This document shows positions 1 through 7,243 of a DNA stretch of 9,956 nucleotides, in pieces (position 1 is the first letter of the stretch; every line of letters begins with the position of its first letter). The notes beneath the pieces were generated by a model, which saw nothing but the letters and a program-made list of their open reading frames with translations, was not told the origin of the DNA and ran no database searches. The position numbers and the translations under genes were made by a program. Origin of the DNA: JBOGWP01 sp050693875 (lineage in GTDB: Bacteria > Actinomycetota > CADDZG01 > JAHWKV01 > JBOGWP01); contig JBOGWP010000046.1 in the NCBI GenBank assembly GCA_050693875.1, positions 1 through 9,956 on the forward strand, given 5' to 3'.

Positions 1-61
1 CCACGGACAGCTCTTGCGGATGGACCTGCCTTTCCGGGTCAAGGGCTGATGCTCGCCCTCA

Positions 62-116
62 CGGAACGATGTGCTGCTGGTAACTCTTCACGCTCTTTCG
101 GAACGATGTGCTGCTG
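62..116. repeat. Perfect 18-bp direct repeat, two copies
   Basis: CGGAACGATGTGCTGCTG occurs at 62-79 and again at 99-116, a 37-bp period. Only two copies are present and the 19-bp spacer is not repeated elsewhere in the window, so this is not a CRISPR array. The repeat sits immediately beyond the point where the sigma factor fragment loses homology. Confidence 0.8.
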
Positions 117-122
117 TTTGTG

Positions 123-361
123 AGCTAGGTCGCCGGCGTGGTCATCGATTGGCTCGACCGGGTGCCGGGAGCGGCTCCTGACCCGATCCAGGAAGAGGTG
201 GTCGTGACACGCAGGAGCCATCCCTCGAGCGACCCAGGCCGGAGGCGCGGCAGCGAGCCCCGGACCTTCACCATCACGTCTTGTGCGAGGTCCGCGGCAT
301 CGTCCGGATTCCCCGCGAGGCGGTAGGCGACCGAGTACACGAGGGCAGCCTGCTCGGTCAC
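123..361 (-). pseudogene. ECF (sigma-70 family) sigma factor, 5' fragment with frameshift
   Basis: From a GTG at 361 (preceded by AGAGG and by an in-frame TGA six codons upstream) the minus strand reads VYSVAYRLAGNPDDAADLAQDV followed by RPGSLEGWLLRVTT. This is the region 2 signature of ECF sigma factors, which bind core RNA polymerase and the -10 element. The expected continuation NLFLDRVRRR is found one frame over (HLFLDRVRSRSRHPVEPIDD), so about one base is missing near 199-200. Homology ends near 123. Region 4, needed for -35 recognition, is absent, so no working sigma factor can be made. The segment before region 2 is only about seven residues long, so the N terminus may also be altered. 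Family identity is clear; the exact subgroup is not. No anti-sigma gene is visible nearby. Confidence 0.72.
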
Positions 362-1020
362 GACCTCTGCTCAGGTGATCTGCCTGCCGGGCTCCCGGTC
401 GTCCGTGTTCACCCGCGCTCCAGCCTCGCCCATCCTTGTTGCCGGCACCGAGGAGGATGCCGGAAAAGGGATGGCCGTAGACTGCCGGTCTTCCCCCGAA
501 CCTGGGGGACCCTCGTCGCTCAGGGGACGGCGCGTCGGCCGGCACAGGCCCCCTGCCGTTGTGTCGGCGGTTCGTCGCGGCGGCCGGAGCGGACGCCCGA
601 GCCGGCGGGGAGATGACGCACCCCGGCAGGGTGGGCACGCCATCCCACCCCCGCTCAGCCGGCCCTGCAGCGGGTGGGGAAGAGGACTGCCGGGCACATG
701 AGGACGGTGTGACGAGGGGTGCCGAGCGCCGCTCACCATGGGAGACCGAGCCGTGGGGGGAGGCTCCTCGAGAGGGCCGCCGCCAACGTCCAGGGCTGGC
801 ATTCCTCGACGGAGCGTCCTCGCCCTCTCCTCCACTGTCCATCTCCCTTCAAGAACGTCGGCCCGGCTTCGGCGGTTCCCAAAGGCTTGGAGGGCTGTGC
901 GCACGCAGGCTAACTCCGGATCTGGGGGGGCGACCCTTCCACCCGGGCTGGGTGGCGGGGCACGCTCCGCGCATGCGGCTCCACGAAGGCTCCGGCAACC
1001 GGCGCCGACCGCGAGCGGCC
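362..1020. other. Gene-free stretch, about 660 bp
   Basis: Long open frames exist on both strands because the DNA is G+C-rich. Their translations are rich in Arg, Pro, Gly and Ser, have no recognisable domain, and lack a convincing ribosome binding site. It lies between the 5' end of the sigma factor fragment and the 3' end of the large regulator gene. I saw no tRNA, strong terminator hairpin or IS end in it. Confidence 0.6.
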
Positions 1021-4000
1021 TCACCCGCGGATCAGCGCGATCGCAGCCAGGTTGCCTTTCCGTTCGTAGAGCGCCCCCGCCTCCTCGAGGGCCGCCGTGG
1101 CGGCTTGCTCGTCACCGCCGCGCCGCGCCACGGCCGCAGACTCGACCAGGACATCCGCGCGGAGGTTCGGCATGTCGTCCGGCACCACACCGACGGCCCT
1201 CCGCGCAAGCGCGGCGTCCATCGTGGCTCGCCCACGGGCCGCGCACGACAGAGCTTGCGCCGCCACGCTCTCCGACGGTGCCGCCTTCGCGCTCAGGTCG
1301 GCCATCTCAGCCGCCTCCTCGTTCCGACCCTGCCGCCACAGCACCAGAGCGAGCCTCGCGGCGGACTGGGAGAACTCGTCGGGCTCCTCACCGATCGCAC
1401 GCTCGATCCCGATCGCGGCGCGGAGCGCTCGCTCGGCTGCGGGAAGGTCGCCGGCCAGGTGCTCGATCGTCCCTCGAGAAACCGCGACGAACTTCAAGAG
1501 ACGCTTCACTCTCATCTGCTCCTCGATGATCCGTCGGGCGCGATCGTTCATCTCTCGCGCCTCGTCGAACCGCCCGGCCATAGCGGAGAAGAGTCCGAGC
1601 GCCATTCGCACTCCCGGAACCTCGATCCCATGGAGCGACACCAGCTCCTCGCACCTGTCGATGCATTCCGGGACCGGAACCGGCCCGAGCGCGAGCGCGT
1701 GCGCCAGCATCCACCGAGCGGCGACCCTCTCACGCATGAGACCGGACCGGTCGGCATGGACGAGACTCGATCGATAGCGCTCCTCCATCGCGGCCATTCT
1801 CCCGGCGCGTTCTTCCACGTTGGCGATGAGGAACACCGCCTCGGCCAGCCCGCCCTCGTCGCCGGTCTGGGTGAAGTGGGCGAGCGCCTGTTCCGCCTCT
1901 CGGAGGAACGCCTCGAGGGGTGCTGGATCCGGTCCGATCAGCAGCTGGACCCTCGCACGCTCGAGCCGGGCGAACAGCTCGGACGATCGGTCGCCCGAAG
2001 CACGGGCGGCTTCGATCAGCTCGCCCAGCAGCTCCTGGGATCGTGCGTGATGCCCAAGCGGCAGGCAGGCCTCGGCGAGGCGCTGGGTGACGACCGTTCT
2101 GCGAGGGTGATCCGGGGGGAGCATCGATCTGGCGCCCGACAGGAGACGCTCGGCGGCGGGCAGGTCGGCGCGGCCCAACGCGCGCTCGCCCGCGTTCGCC
2201 AGGCGCTCCCCGGCGCGCACGGCGAGGGTTCCCCCTTCCAGTCCGATCCCACGGAGATGCGCGACGGCTTGCCCCAGGTGATACCCGGCGATCTCGTCGA
2301 GCTCGGGCGGAGGCTCGGAGGCCGCGTTCTCCAGCCAGCCCGCGAACCGCTCGTGCAGTGCCGCTCTGTCCATGCGGGTCATGCTCTGGTATGCGGCCTG
2401 CCGGATCAGGGCGTGGCCGAACACGAAGCCGCCGTCGCCGCGCACGATGAAGCGCTTGGCCTCCAACGCCTGCAGATGCCGCTCGACGAACGGCCGGGCT
2501 CGCTCGGGGACGAGCGCGATGAGAGCCTCCTCCGCGACGTCCGGCCCGACGACGGCGGCACCGCGGAGCAGGTCCCGCTCGCCCGGGCCGAGCCGGTCGA
2601 GCCGCGTGGCGAGCAGGCTCTGAAGCGACGCCGGGATCGTCCCGAGGCCGTCCTCCCCGACGGCGGCGAGCAGCTGCTCGGCGAACAGCGGGTTCCCCTG
2701 CGCGGCCTCGACGATCCGGCCGAGTGTCTCCGCCCCGGTCATCGTGTCCGCCCGGTCGACGACCAGCTGCTCGATGTCGCCCGCCTCGAGCGGCTCGAGC
2801 GTCAGCGCCTCGTCGCTCCACGCAGGTCGCGCCTCGATCAGCTCTGGACGCGCCAGGCAGAGCACGAAGATCGGGCCCTGGGCGCGCCCGGTGATGTGTT
2901 CGATCAGATCCAGGAAGGTCGACTCCGCCCAGTGGACGTCCTCGAAAACGGCGACGAGAGGACGCTCGGCCGCGAGGATCTCGAAGAGCCGCCGGACCGC
3001 CCGGAAGAGCTGGTCGGGCCTGCCCGGCTGCGGGGTCAGCCCGATCGCCGCGGCGACCTGATCGGCGATCTGCGCCCCGTCCTCCTCGCCGGCGAGCAGC
3101 TCCGCCAGCGCGGGCCATCCACGCGGGCCGGCCGCGTCGAGCACGGCCTCTCGCAGCGGCAGGAACGTGATCCCCTCGCCGTATGCCGGGCAGCGGCCGG
3201 TGATGATGCGCCCGAGGGGGCCGATCGAGGAAGCGAACTCGCCCGACAATCTCGATTTCCCGATTCCTGCTTCGCCGAGGACAGCGAGGTGTCGGGGCGC
3301 GGCGCGGCGGGCAGTCGACGCGAACGCTGTGCGCAGACGGGTGAGCTCAGGCACTCTCCCCACCATTGGCGCGTCGAGGCGGCGGTCGATCGCAGGCGCG
3401 CCGGTCACCACGTCCAGCACGCGCCACGCATCGAGAGCGTCCGCGGCCTTCAGTACCGCGGCTCCGCGGACGAGGCGGCGAGTCGTAGGCCCGACGAGCA
3501 GCTCACCGTCGGCGGCCGCCTGCTGCAGCCGCGCCGCGACGGTCAACGCCGGCCCTGTGGCTCTCGCCGCGAGCAAGGAGCCGGTTCCGACCACCAGCTC
3601 GCCGGTCTCGACGCCGACCCGACACGACAACGCGGCCTGAAGCTCGACCGCGGCGCGCACGGCGCGCGCGGCGTCGTCCTCGTGCGCGACCGGCAGGCCG
3701 AAGAATCCGACGAGCAGATCGCCGACCACATCCTCGACCCGTGCCCCGTGACGGCGGAGCACGCCGTTCGCGAGGTCCAGCGAGCGCTCGACCGTGGCAC
3801 GCTGGGCCTCGGGGTCCGTCTCTCCCACCGATGCAAGGTCTGCGTACAGGACGGTCACCGTCCTGCGCTCTCGAGGCAGCCAGCGCTCGTCGGTGGTCGG
3901 CTGGGCAGGCTCCGGTTGCGGCGCCGGCTCCCGCGCATCGAGCGAGCGGTCCTGGTTCAAAATCGCTTGTTCGAGCTCGCGCAACGCCGGGCCCGGCTCG

Positions 4001-4686
4001 ATGCCGAGCTCCTCGACCAGCGCGGTGCGCGCAGCGTGGAACGCGGCGAGCGCGTCGGCCTGCCGTCCCGCCCGGTAGAGCGCCAGCATCAGTTGGCCGC
4101 GCAGGCGCTCACGGAACGGATGTCCGGCGACGAGGCCCTCGATCTCGGCGACGACTTCGCCGTGTCGCCCGAGCGCGAGGTCGGCGTCGATGCGGTCCTC
4201 GACCGCGGCGAGCCGCAGCTCGTCCAACGCGGTGATCGCTCGCTGTGCGAACGGCTCGTAGGTGAAGTCCGCGAGCGGCGGCCCGCCCCACAAACGCAGC
4301 GCCGTCGCCAGCGTGGCGGATCGCGCTTCGCCGGTCAGGAGGCGCGCCTCGTCGAGGAGCCTCTTGAAGCGGTTCGCGTCGACGTCGTCTGGATCCACCG
4401 CGAGGCGGTAGCCGGGCCCGAGCGTTTCGATGATCCCGGCCGGTTCGCCCTTGCCGCGGCCGGGCTCCAGCAGCTTCCGAAGCTTCGACACAAGGCCCTG
4501 CACGACCGTGCCCGCGGTCGGCGGCGGGCTCTCGCCCCACAGCTCGTCGATCAGGCGCTCGGCGGAGACGACCTCTCCGGCGTGCAGAACGAGGAGCGCC
4601 AGCAGCGCTCGGCCGCGCCCGGCGGGCAGGTCGACGCGCCGGTCCGCGTCAAGGACCTCCATCGACCCTAGGATCCGGAACTCCAC
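1021..4686 (-). CDS. SARP/BTAD-type transcriptional regulator with cyclase-like and AAA ATPase domains
   Basis: The product is 1221 aa. Residues about 2-95 are an OmpR/SARP winged helix (VEFRILGSMEVL at the start, ending IIETLGPGYRLAV). Residues about 104-245 are the helical BTAD domain (RFKRLLDEARLL, ELGIEPGPALRELEQAIL). Residues about 272-430 resemble a class III nucleotidyl cyclase (TVTVLYADL, VEDVVGDLLVGFFGLPVAHE). An AAA/STAND-type ATPase follows, with Walker A GEAGIGKS at 471-478 and Walker B LVAVFEDVHW at 577-586. The remaining 500 or so residues are Ala/Leu/Arg-rich helical repeats of TPR type. The start is GTG 4684-4686, with GGGGAGG six bases upstream. An in-frame ATG at 4809 would add 41 residues that do not look like domain sequence and would cover the divergent promoter. 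Such proteins are usually DNA-binding activators gated by ligand or nucleotide. The cyclase domain lacks key residues (see findings). The target is inferred to be the divergent ABM gene plus itself. Confidence 0.93.
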   Translation of the reverse strand: MEFRILGSMEVLDADRRVDLPAGRGRALLALLVLHAGEVVSAERLIDELWGESPPPTAGTVVQGLVSKLRKLLEPGRGKGEPAGIIETLGPGYRLAVDPDDVDANRFKRLLDEARLLTGEARSATLATALRLWGGPPLADFTYEPFAQRAITALDELRLAAVEDRIDADLALGRHGEVVAEIEGLVAGHPFRERLRGQLMLALYRAGRQADALAAFHAARTALVEELGIEPGPALRELEQAILNQDRSLDAREPAPQPEPAQPTTDERWLPRERRTVTVLYADLASVGETDPEAQRATVERSLDLANGVLRRHGARVEDVVGDLLVGFFGLPVAHEDDAARAVRAAVELQAALSCRVGVETGELVVGTGSLLAARATGPALTVAARLQQAAADGELLVGPTTRRLVRGAAVLKAADALDAWRVLDVVTGAPAIDRRLDAPMVGRVPELTRLRTAFASTARRAAPRHLAVLGEAGIGKSRLSGEFASSIGPLGRIITGRCPAYGEGITFLPLREAVLDAAGPRGWPALAELLAGEEDGAQIADQVAAAIGLTPQPGRPDQLFRAVRRLFEILAAERPLVAVFEDVHWAESTFLDLIEHITGRAQGPIFVLCLARPELIEARPAWSDEALTLEPLEAGDIEQLVVDRADTMTGAETLGRIVEAAQGNPLFAEQLLAAVGEDGLGTIPASLQSLLATRLDRLGPGERDLLRGAAVVGPDVAEEALIALVPERARPFVERHLQALEAKRFIVRGDGGFVFGHALIRQAAYQSMTRMDRAALHERFAGWLENAASEPPPELDEIAGYHLGQAVAHLRGIGLEGGTLAVRAGERLANAGERALGRADLPAAERLLSGARSMLPPDHPRRTVVTQRLAEACLPLGHHARSQELLGELIEAARASGDRSSELFARLERARVQLLIGPDPAPLEAFLREAEQALAHFTQTGDEGGLAEAVFLIANVEERAGRMAAMEERYRSSLVHADRSGLMRERVAARWMLAHALALGPVPVPECIDRCEELVSLHGIEVPGVRMALGLFSAMAGRFDEAREMNDRARRIIEEQMRVKRLLKFVAVSRGTIEHLAGDLPAAERALRAAIGIERAIGEEPDEFSQSAARLALVLWRQGRNEEAAEMADLSAKAAPSESVAAQALSCAARGRATMDAALARRAVGVVPDDMPNLRADVLVESAAVARRGGDEQAATAALEEAGALYERKGNLAAIALIRG

Positions 4687-4692
4687 TCCCGG

Positions 4693-4699
4693 CCTCCCC
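4693..4699 (-). promoter_or_regulatory. Ribosome binding site of the SARP-type regulator
   Basis: On the minus strand GGGGAGG lies six bases before GTG 4686. It decides the start in favour of this GTG over the in-frame ATG at 4809. Confidence 0.7.
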
Positions 4700-4711
4700 C
4701 CGCAGGCCCCG

Positions 4712-4717
4712 ACCGTA
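4712..4717 (-). promoter_or_regulatory. Candidate -10 box for the SARP-type regulator
   Basis: TACGGT on the minus strand fits the TAnnnT form of actinobacterial -10 elements. Transcription would begin near 4705, about 19 bases before the GTG. At the -35 position there is only a weak match (ACGGCC, 4735-4740), which suits an activator-dependent promoter using the repeats at 4741-4759. Position and spacing were judged by eye. Confidence 0.4.
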
Positions 4718-4740
4718 GCACGCCACGCTTCGTGGGCCGT

Positions 4741-4759
4741 CGTTAGCGATCCGTTAGCG
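4741..4759. promoter_or_regulatory. SARP-box-like operator: 8-bp direct repeats, 11-bp period
   Basis: CGTTAGCG occurs at 4741-4748 and 4752-4759, separated by ATC. Taken as heptamers, it is CGTTAGC-GATC-CGTTAGC. Direct heptamers with 4-bp spacers, placing one half-site per helical turn, are the known recognition layout of SARP/AfsR-type winged helix regulators. The site lies in the 137-bp gap between the divergent regulator and ABM genes. That a SARP-type regulator sits directly beside it supports function; binding itself is inferred. Confidence 0.6.
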
Positions 4760-4810
4760 GCGCCCGTCACGATGCCGTTCGAGAGGCCCCGGACGAACGA
4801 GGACCGCAAG

Positions 4811-4818
4811 AGGAGGAG
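4811..4818 (+). promoter_or_regulatory. Ribosome binding site of the ABM-like gene
   Basis: AGGAGGAG ends five bases before ATG 4824 and is a near-perfect Shine-Dalgarno sequence. It fixes the start and suggests strong translation. Confidence 0.75.
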
Positions 4819-4823
4819 CCCAC

Positions 4824-5213
4824 ATGAGCCAGCCGTTTGTCTACATCGGAACGTACACGATCAGGAAGGGGAAGCTCGAAGAGGCCAAGAAGATGTTGCA
4901 GGAGCACGTGGAGCTGGTCGAGACCAACGAGCCGCGTCTGATGGCGTTCAACTTCTACCTCGACGAGGAGGGCAGCAAGGTTGCCGTCGTGCAGGTGCAT
5001 CCCGACGCTGCCTCGATGGAGTTCCACATGCAAGTGATCACCAAGCACCTCGCGAACGCCTCCGAATGGCTCGAGACCGTCGAGATCGAGCAGATCTACG
5101 GCCAGCCGTATGAGGGGATGGTGGAGTCGTTCCGGGAGTACTCACCCGGGACCCCCATCACTGTGCTCCCGGTGCACCTCGCAGGGTTCACTCGCACGAA
5201 CGCCGCGCGGTAA
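4824..5213 (+). CDS. Small ABM-like (dimeric alpha-beta barrel) protein
   Basis: The 129-aa product begins MSQPFVYIGTYTIRKGKLEE and has the pattern of an antibiotic biosynthesis monooxygenase/dimeric alpha-beta barrel fold. A first strand (FVYIGTYTI) is followed by a charged helix (KLEEAKKMLQEHVELVETNE), a strand pair (LMAFNFYLDEEGSKVAVVQVHPD) and a second helix (AASMEFHMQVITKHLANASEW). The family includes heme-degrading enzymes, small monooxygenases and many proteins of unknown role, and nothing here names a substrate. There is no signal peptide or membrane segment, so it is probably cytoplasmic. It is transcribed divergently from the SARP-type regulator and shares its operator-like repeats. 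It is convergent with the carboxylate-amine ligase gene, only 22 bases away. Fold assignment is moderately sure; enzymatic function is unknown. Confidence 0.85.
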   Translation: MSQPFVYIGTYTIRKGKLEEAKKMLQEHVELVETNEPRLMAFNFYLDEEGSKVAVVQVHPDAASMEFHMQVITKHLANASEWLETVEIEQIYGQPYEGMVESFREYSPGTPITVLPVHLAGFTRTNAAR

Positions 5214-5222
5214 CGCGGAACG

Positions 5223-5236
5223 GCGGTTGTGGCCGC
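5223..5236. terminator. Small hairpin in the convergent gap
   Basis: GCGG-TTGTGG-CCGC can form a four-base-pair stem between the ABM-like stop codon and the stop codon of the convergent ligase gene. There is no T-tract and the stem is short, so it is at best a weak bidirectional pause or termination signal. Confidence 0.2.
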
Positions 5237-6387
5237 TACACCGTGACGTCGCTCGTAGGACGGTGAATTGAGTAGCCAGAGGCGGTCTCGTTAACCATCA
5301 GGTCGACGACGTCTTGGAGGCGCTTCGTATGAGCGAAGGCCTGGCGCTGGCGGCGCGCCGATGTACCGCGACGCCGGGTCCCTTCGACCAGGTCGACGAC
5401 CTCCTCCCAGTCCCCTGCGTCCTCCAGGGCCGGCCGCAGGTAGGCGAGGAAGCGGTCGAGCAATGCTGGAGCCGGGAGCGACTCCGCCTTCAGGACATCG
5501 ATCAGGTTGTCGTCGAGCCCAAAGCGGGCAGCCCGCCACTTGGCGGCCCGAAGCAGCTCGGGGCGAACGTCGGGGAGTACCTGCCCCGAGACCGCCTCGT
5601 CCAAGCAGGTCTGGGCAAGCGCCCGGCATAGCCCGGCCTGCAACACAGCCTCATCGATCGTTGTGGCCGCATCCGCGATCCGAAACTCCAAGGTGTCATG
5701 CCCGTCGCCCAGGCGAACATCCCAATAGATCTGACGAGAATCGAGGATGGTGCCGGTGTCGATCAGTGCCTGGACCAGGTTCCGGTACTCCGCGGCCGAC
5801 CGGTAGATGTCGGGCATGCCGCCGGAGGGCAGGGGAGCCCAGATCATGGTGCGGTAGCTCGCGTAGCCGGTGTCTCGGCCGATCCCGAAGGGGGAGCTGG
5901 CAGAGAGGGCGAGCAGGGCGGGGAGCCAGGGCCGGACCCGGTTCGACACCTGGACGGCGCTCTCGGCGTCCGCAATCCCGACGTGGACGTGGCAGGCGCA
6001 AATGGTCAGCCCTTCGGCTACCTTCTGATAGTGCTGCGCGATCTGCTGGTAGCGTGGCGTGGGGGTGATTCGTTGTCCCTCCCAGTCGGCCAGCGGGGCC
6101 ATTCCCGCAGCCATGATCCAGCGGCCGACGTCAAGCGCGGCTCGGATGAGGATGGAACGCTGGCGTTCCAGCTCGAAGCGGACATCGCCCAGGCTCCGGC
6201 ACACGGGCGTGCGGCTCTCGATCATGGATGCACGGAACTCGTGGTCATAGCTGTAGTCCCTACCGGAGGCGAGGCCCTGGTCGGCGAGATGATCGAGGAT
6301 GACCTGGGCACCGGGGGCCAGCGCTCGTGTGGTCGGGTCGACGACGAAGAACTCCTCTTCGACCCCAAGGCTCAAGCTAGGGCGCAT
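5236..6387 (-). CDS. Carboxylate-amine ligase, YbdK/EgtA type (GCS2 family)
   Basis: From ATG 6385-6387 the product is 383 aa, the usual length for YbdK-like proteins. It begins MRPSLSLGVEEEFFVVDP, the conserved acidic strand of the glutamate-cysteine ligase type 2 superfamily. Other hallmarks are HVHVGI at about 133-138, SASSPFGIGRDTGYASYRT, YWDVRL at about 221-226 and LEFRIADA at about 233-240. These enzymes use ATP to join a carboxylate (often gamma-glutamyl) to an amine. EgtA makes gamma-glutamylcysteine for ergothioneine, while YbdK has weak ligase activity and an uncertain physiological substrate. No egtBCDE genes are nearby, so a role in ergothioneine is not supported. The frame stays open upstream to 6597, but those 70 residues (many Cys, Arg, His) do not resemble the family. 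The ribosome binding site before ATG 6387 is weak, so the start rests on homology. Confidence 0.92.
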   Translation of the reverse strand: MRPSLSLGVEEEFFVVDPTTRALAPGAQVILDHLADQGLASGRDYSYDHEFRASMIESRTPVCRSLGDVRFELERQRSILIRAALDVGRWIMAAGMAPLADWEGQRITPTPRYQQIAQHYQKVAEGLTICACHVHVGIADAESAVQVSNRVRPWLPALLALSASSPFGIGRDTGYASYRTMIWAPLPSGGMPDIYRSAAEYRNLVQALIDTGTILDSRQIYWDVRLGDGHDTLEFRIADAATTIDEAVLQAGLCRALAQTCLDEAVSGQVLPDVRPELLRAAKWRAARFGLDDNLIDVLKAESLPAPALLDRFLAYLRPALEDAGDWEEVVDLVEGTRRRGTSARRQRQAFAHTKRLQDVVDLMVNETASGYSIHRPTSDVTV

Positions 6388-6856
6388 GGCCAGCTTTTGG
6401 AACAGGTTGCGATATCCAGCCGGAAACCGAATACGGTCCTGTGCAACAGAGTCAACCTCCCCCGCGCCCCGTGGCTCCGTATAGCACTTTCGGGCAACTG
6501 GGTAAAGAGCGACAGAGAAAGGGTCGTGGGAGCAAGAGGCGGCGGAGCAGCAGTCGAGGTGCTCTGGCCCGTTCGGACGTCGGTGGAATCGGACCACGGC
6601 CGATGCCGGGATCGTGGGGCAGCCGAAAGAGACTGTTGGCAGCCGTCTCGGCCGTCATCGACGTGGAGTGGCGGGCGTACATCAAGCCCCTCGTCACCGT
6701 GCCCGGTTGTTCGTGCGCTTATCGCTCCGCGGAGGCGGACGGGACACAATACGAACCGCGTTTTACCGGGTGCCGGAGTCTGGCTCGAGTCTGAAGAGGG
6801 GATGCCGGCCGCCTCTCGTGGAATATCGAACGTCCCGAGCGGTTCGAGATGCGCCG
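6388..6856. other. Gene-free stretch between the toxin and ligase genes
   Basis: About 470 bp without a credible gene. Open frames on both strands have mixed third-codon bases and no recognisable domain. It contains the candidate ligase promoter on its left, a 10-bp palindrome CTCCGCGGAG near 6725-6736, and a 7-bp direct repeat GAGTCTG (6776-6782 and 6787-6793). No tRNA was recognised. Confidence 0.5.
6428..6455 (-). promoter_or_regulatory. Candidate promoter of the carboxylate-amine ligase gene
   Basis: On the minus strand TTGACT (6450-6455) and TATTCG (6428-6433) are 16 bases apart, giving a start near 6421 and a leader of about 34 bases before ATG 6387. The -35 match is good and the -10 match is partial. 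This supports the shorter protein start, since a transcript from here would not cover the upstream open frame. Confidence 0.35.
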
Positions 6857-7243
6857 TCAAACCCTGACGATGTCGAGACCCGGTACGTTCACGCAGTCGT
6901 CATCTTGAGTGATGAGCGAAACACCGTGCGCGAGGGCGGTGGCGGCGATCCATGAGTCGTTGACCGGCATCCTCTGTCCGCTGTCCCGCAAGAGAAGGCG
7001 GAGCTTTGCCCACGCCTCTGCCACCTGCTGATCGATGGGGATCGGCTCCAGTGAAAGTGCCTGAGTCAGCGTCGCGAGCCGTCGATCGCGTATCTCCACC
7101 TCGGCAGCGGCCAAGACACCGGCGCGCAGTTCACCGATGGTGATCACCGAAACGCCGATCTCGTCGGGCAGGGAACTGGCCTGCAGGGGTCGCATGGTCT
7201 CCCTCGCAATGAAGATGGTGGTGTCGGCGAGTCCGCGGCTCAT
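6857..7243 (-). CDS. vapC: VapC-type toxin, PIN-domain ribonuclease
   Basis: The 128-aa product is a single PIN domain, the usual size of VapC toxins, which are Mg-dependent RNases that cut tRNA or rRNA. The acidic active site is visible: Asp7 in GLADTTIFIARE, Glu38 in TIGELRAG, Asp96 in NDSWIAATALAHG, and Asp114-116 in LITQDDDC. All expected positions are present, so it looks active. Its ATG overlaps the antitoxin stop as ATGA (four-base overlap), the classic arrangement for translational coupling and balanced production. The gene name follows family and context; the RNA target cannot be read from sequence. Confidence 0.93.
   Translation of the reverse strand: MSRGLADTTIFIARETMRPLQASSLPDEIGVSVITIGELRAGVLAAAEVEIRDRRLATLTQALSLEPIPIDQQVAEAWAKLRLLLRDSGQRMPVNDSWIAATALAHGVSLITQDDDCVNVPGLDIVRV

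Noticed and set aside
1..49. Possible C terminus of a plus-strand gene entering from the left (ends ...DLPFRVKG, TGA 47-49)
   Set aside because: Only 15 codons with no recognisable motif; not enough to support a gene call.
62..116. CRISPR array
   Set aside because: Only two repeat copies and one spacer, no cas genes in the window.
559..4671. A 1370-codon plus-strand open frame antisense to the regulator
   Set aside because: It is a shadow of the minus-strand regulator gene, whose domains are clear. Its translation is Arg/Gln/Asp-rich with no recognisable domain.
4687..4809. N-terminal extension of the SARP-type regulator from ATG 4809
   Set aside because: It would cross the divergent operator region. 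A strong ribosome binding site precedes GTG 4686, exactly where the winged helix starts.
6388..6597. N-terminal extension of the carboxylate-amine ligase from ATG 6597
   Set aside because: The extra 70 residues do not resemble the family, a likely promoter lies inside this stretch, and the family normally starts just before LGVEEEF.
6776..6793. Direct repeat GAGTCTG-GCTC-GAGTCTG with the same 11-bp period as the SARP-box candidate
   Set aside because: It is not near a start codon or a regulator, and a 7-mer repeated at that spacing somewhere in 10 kb is roughly expected by chance.
6825..6870. T-loop-like GGTTCGAGAT suggesting a tRNA
   Set aside because: No matching acceptor, D or anticodon arms could be drawn around it.
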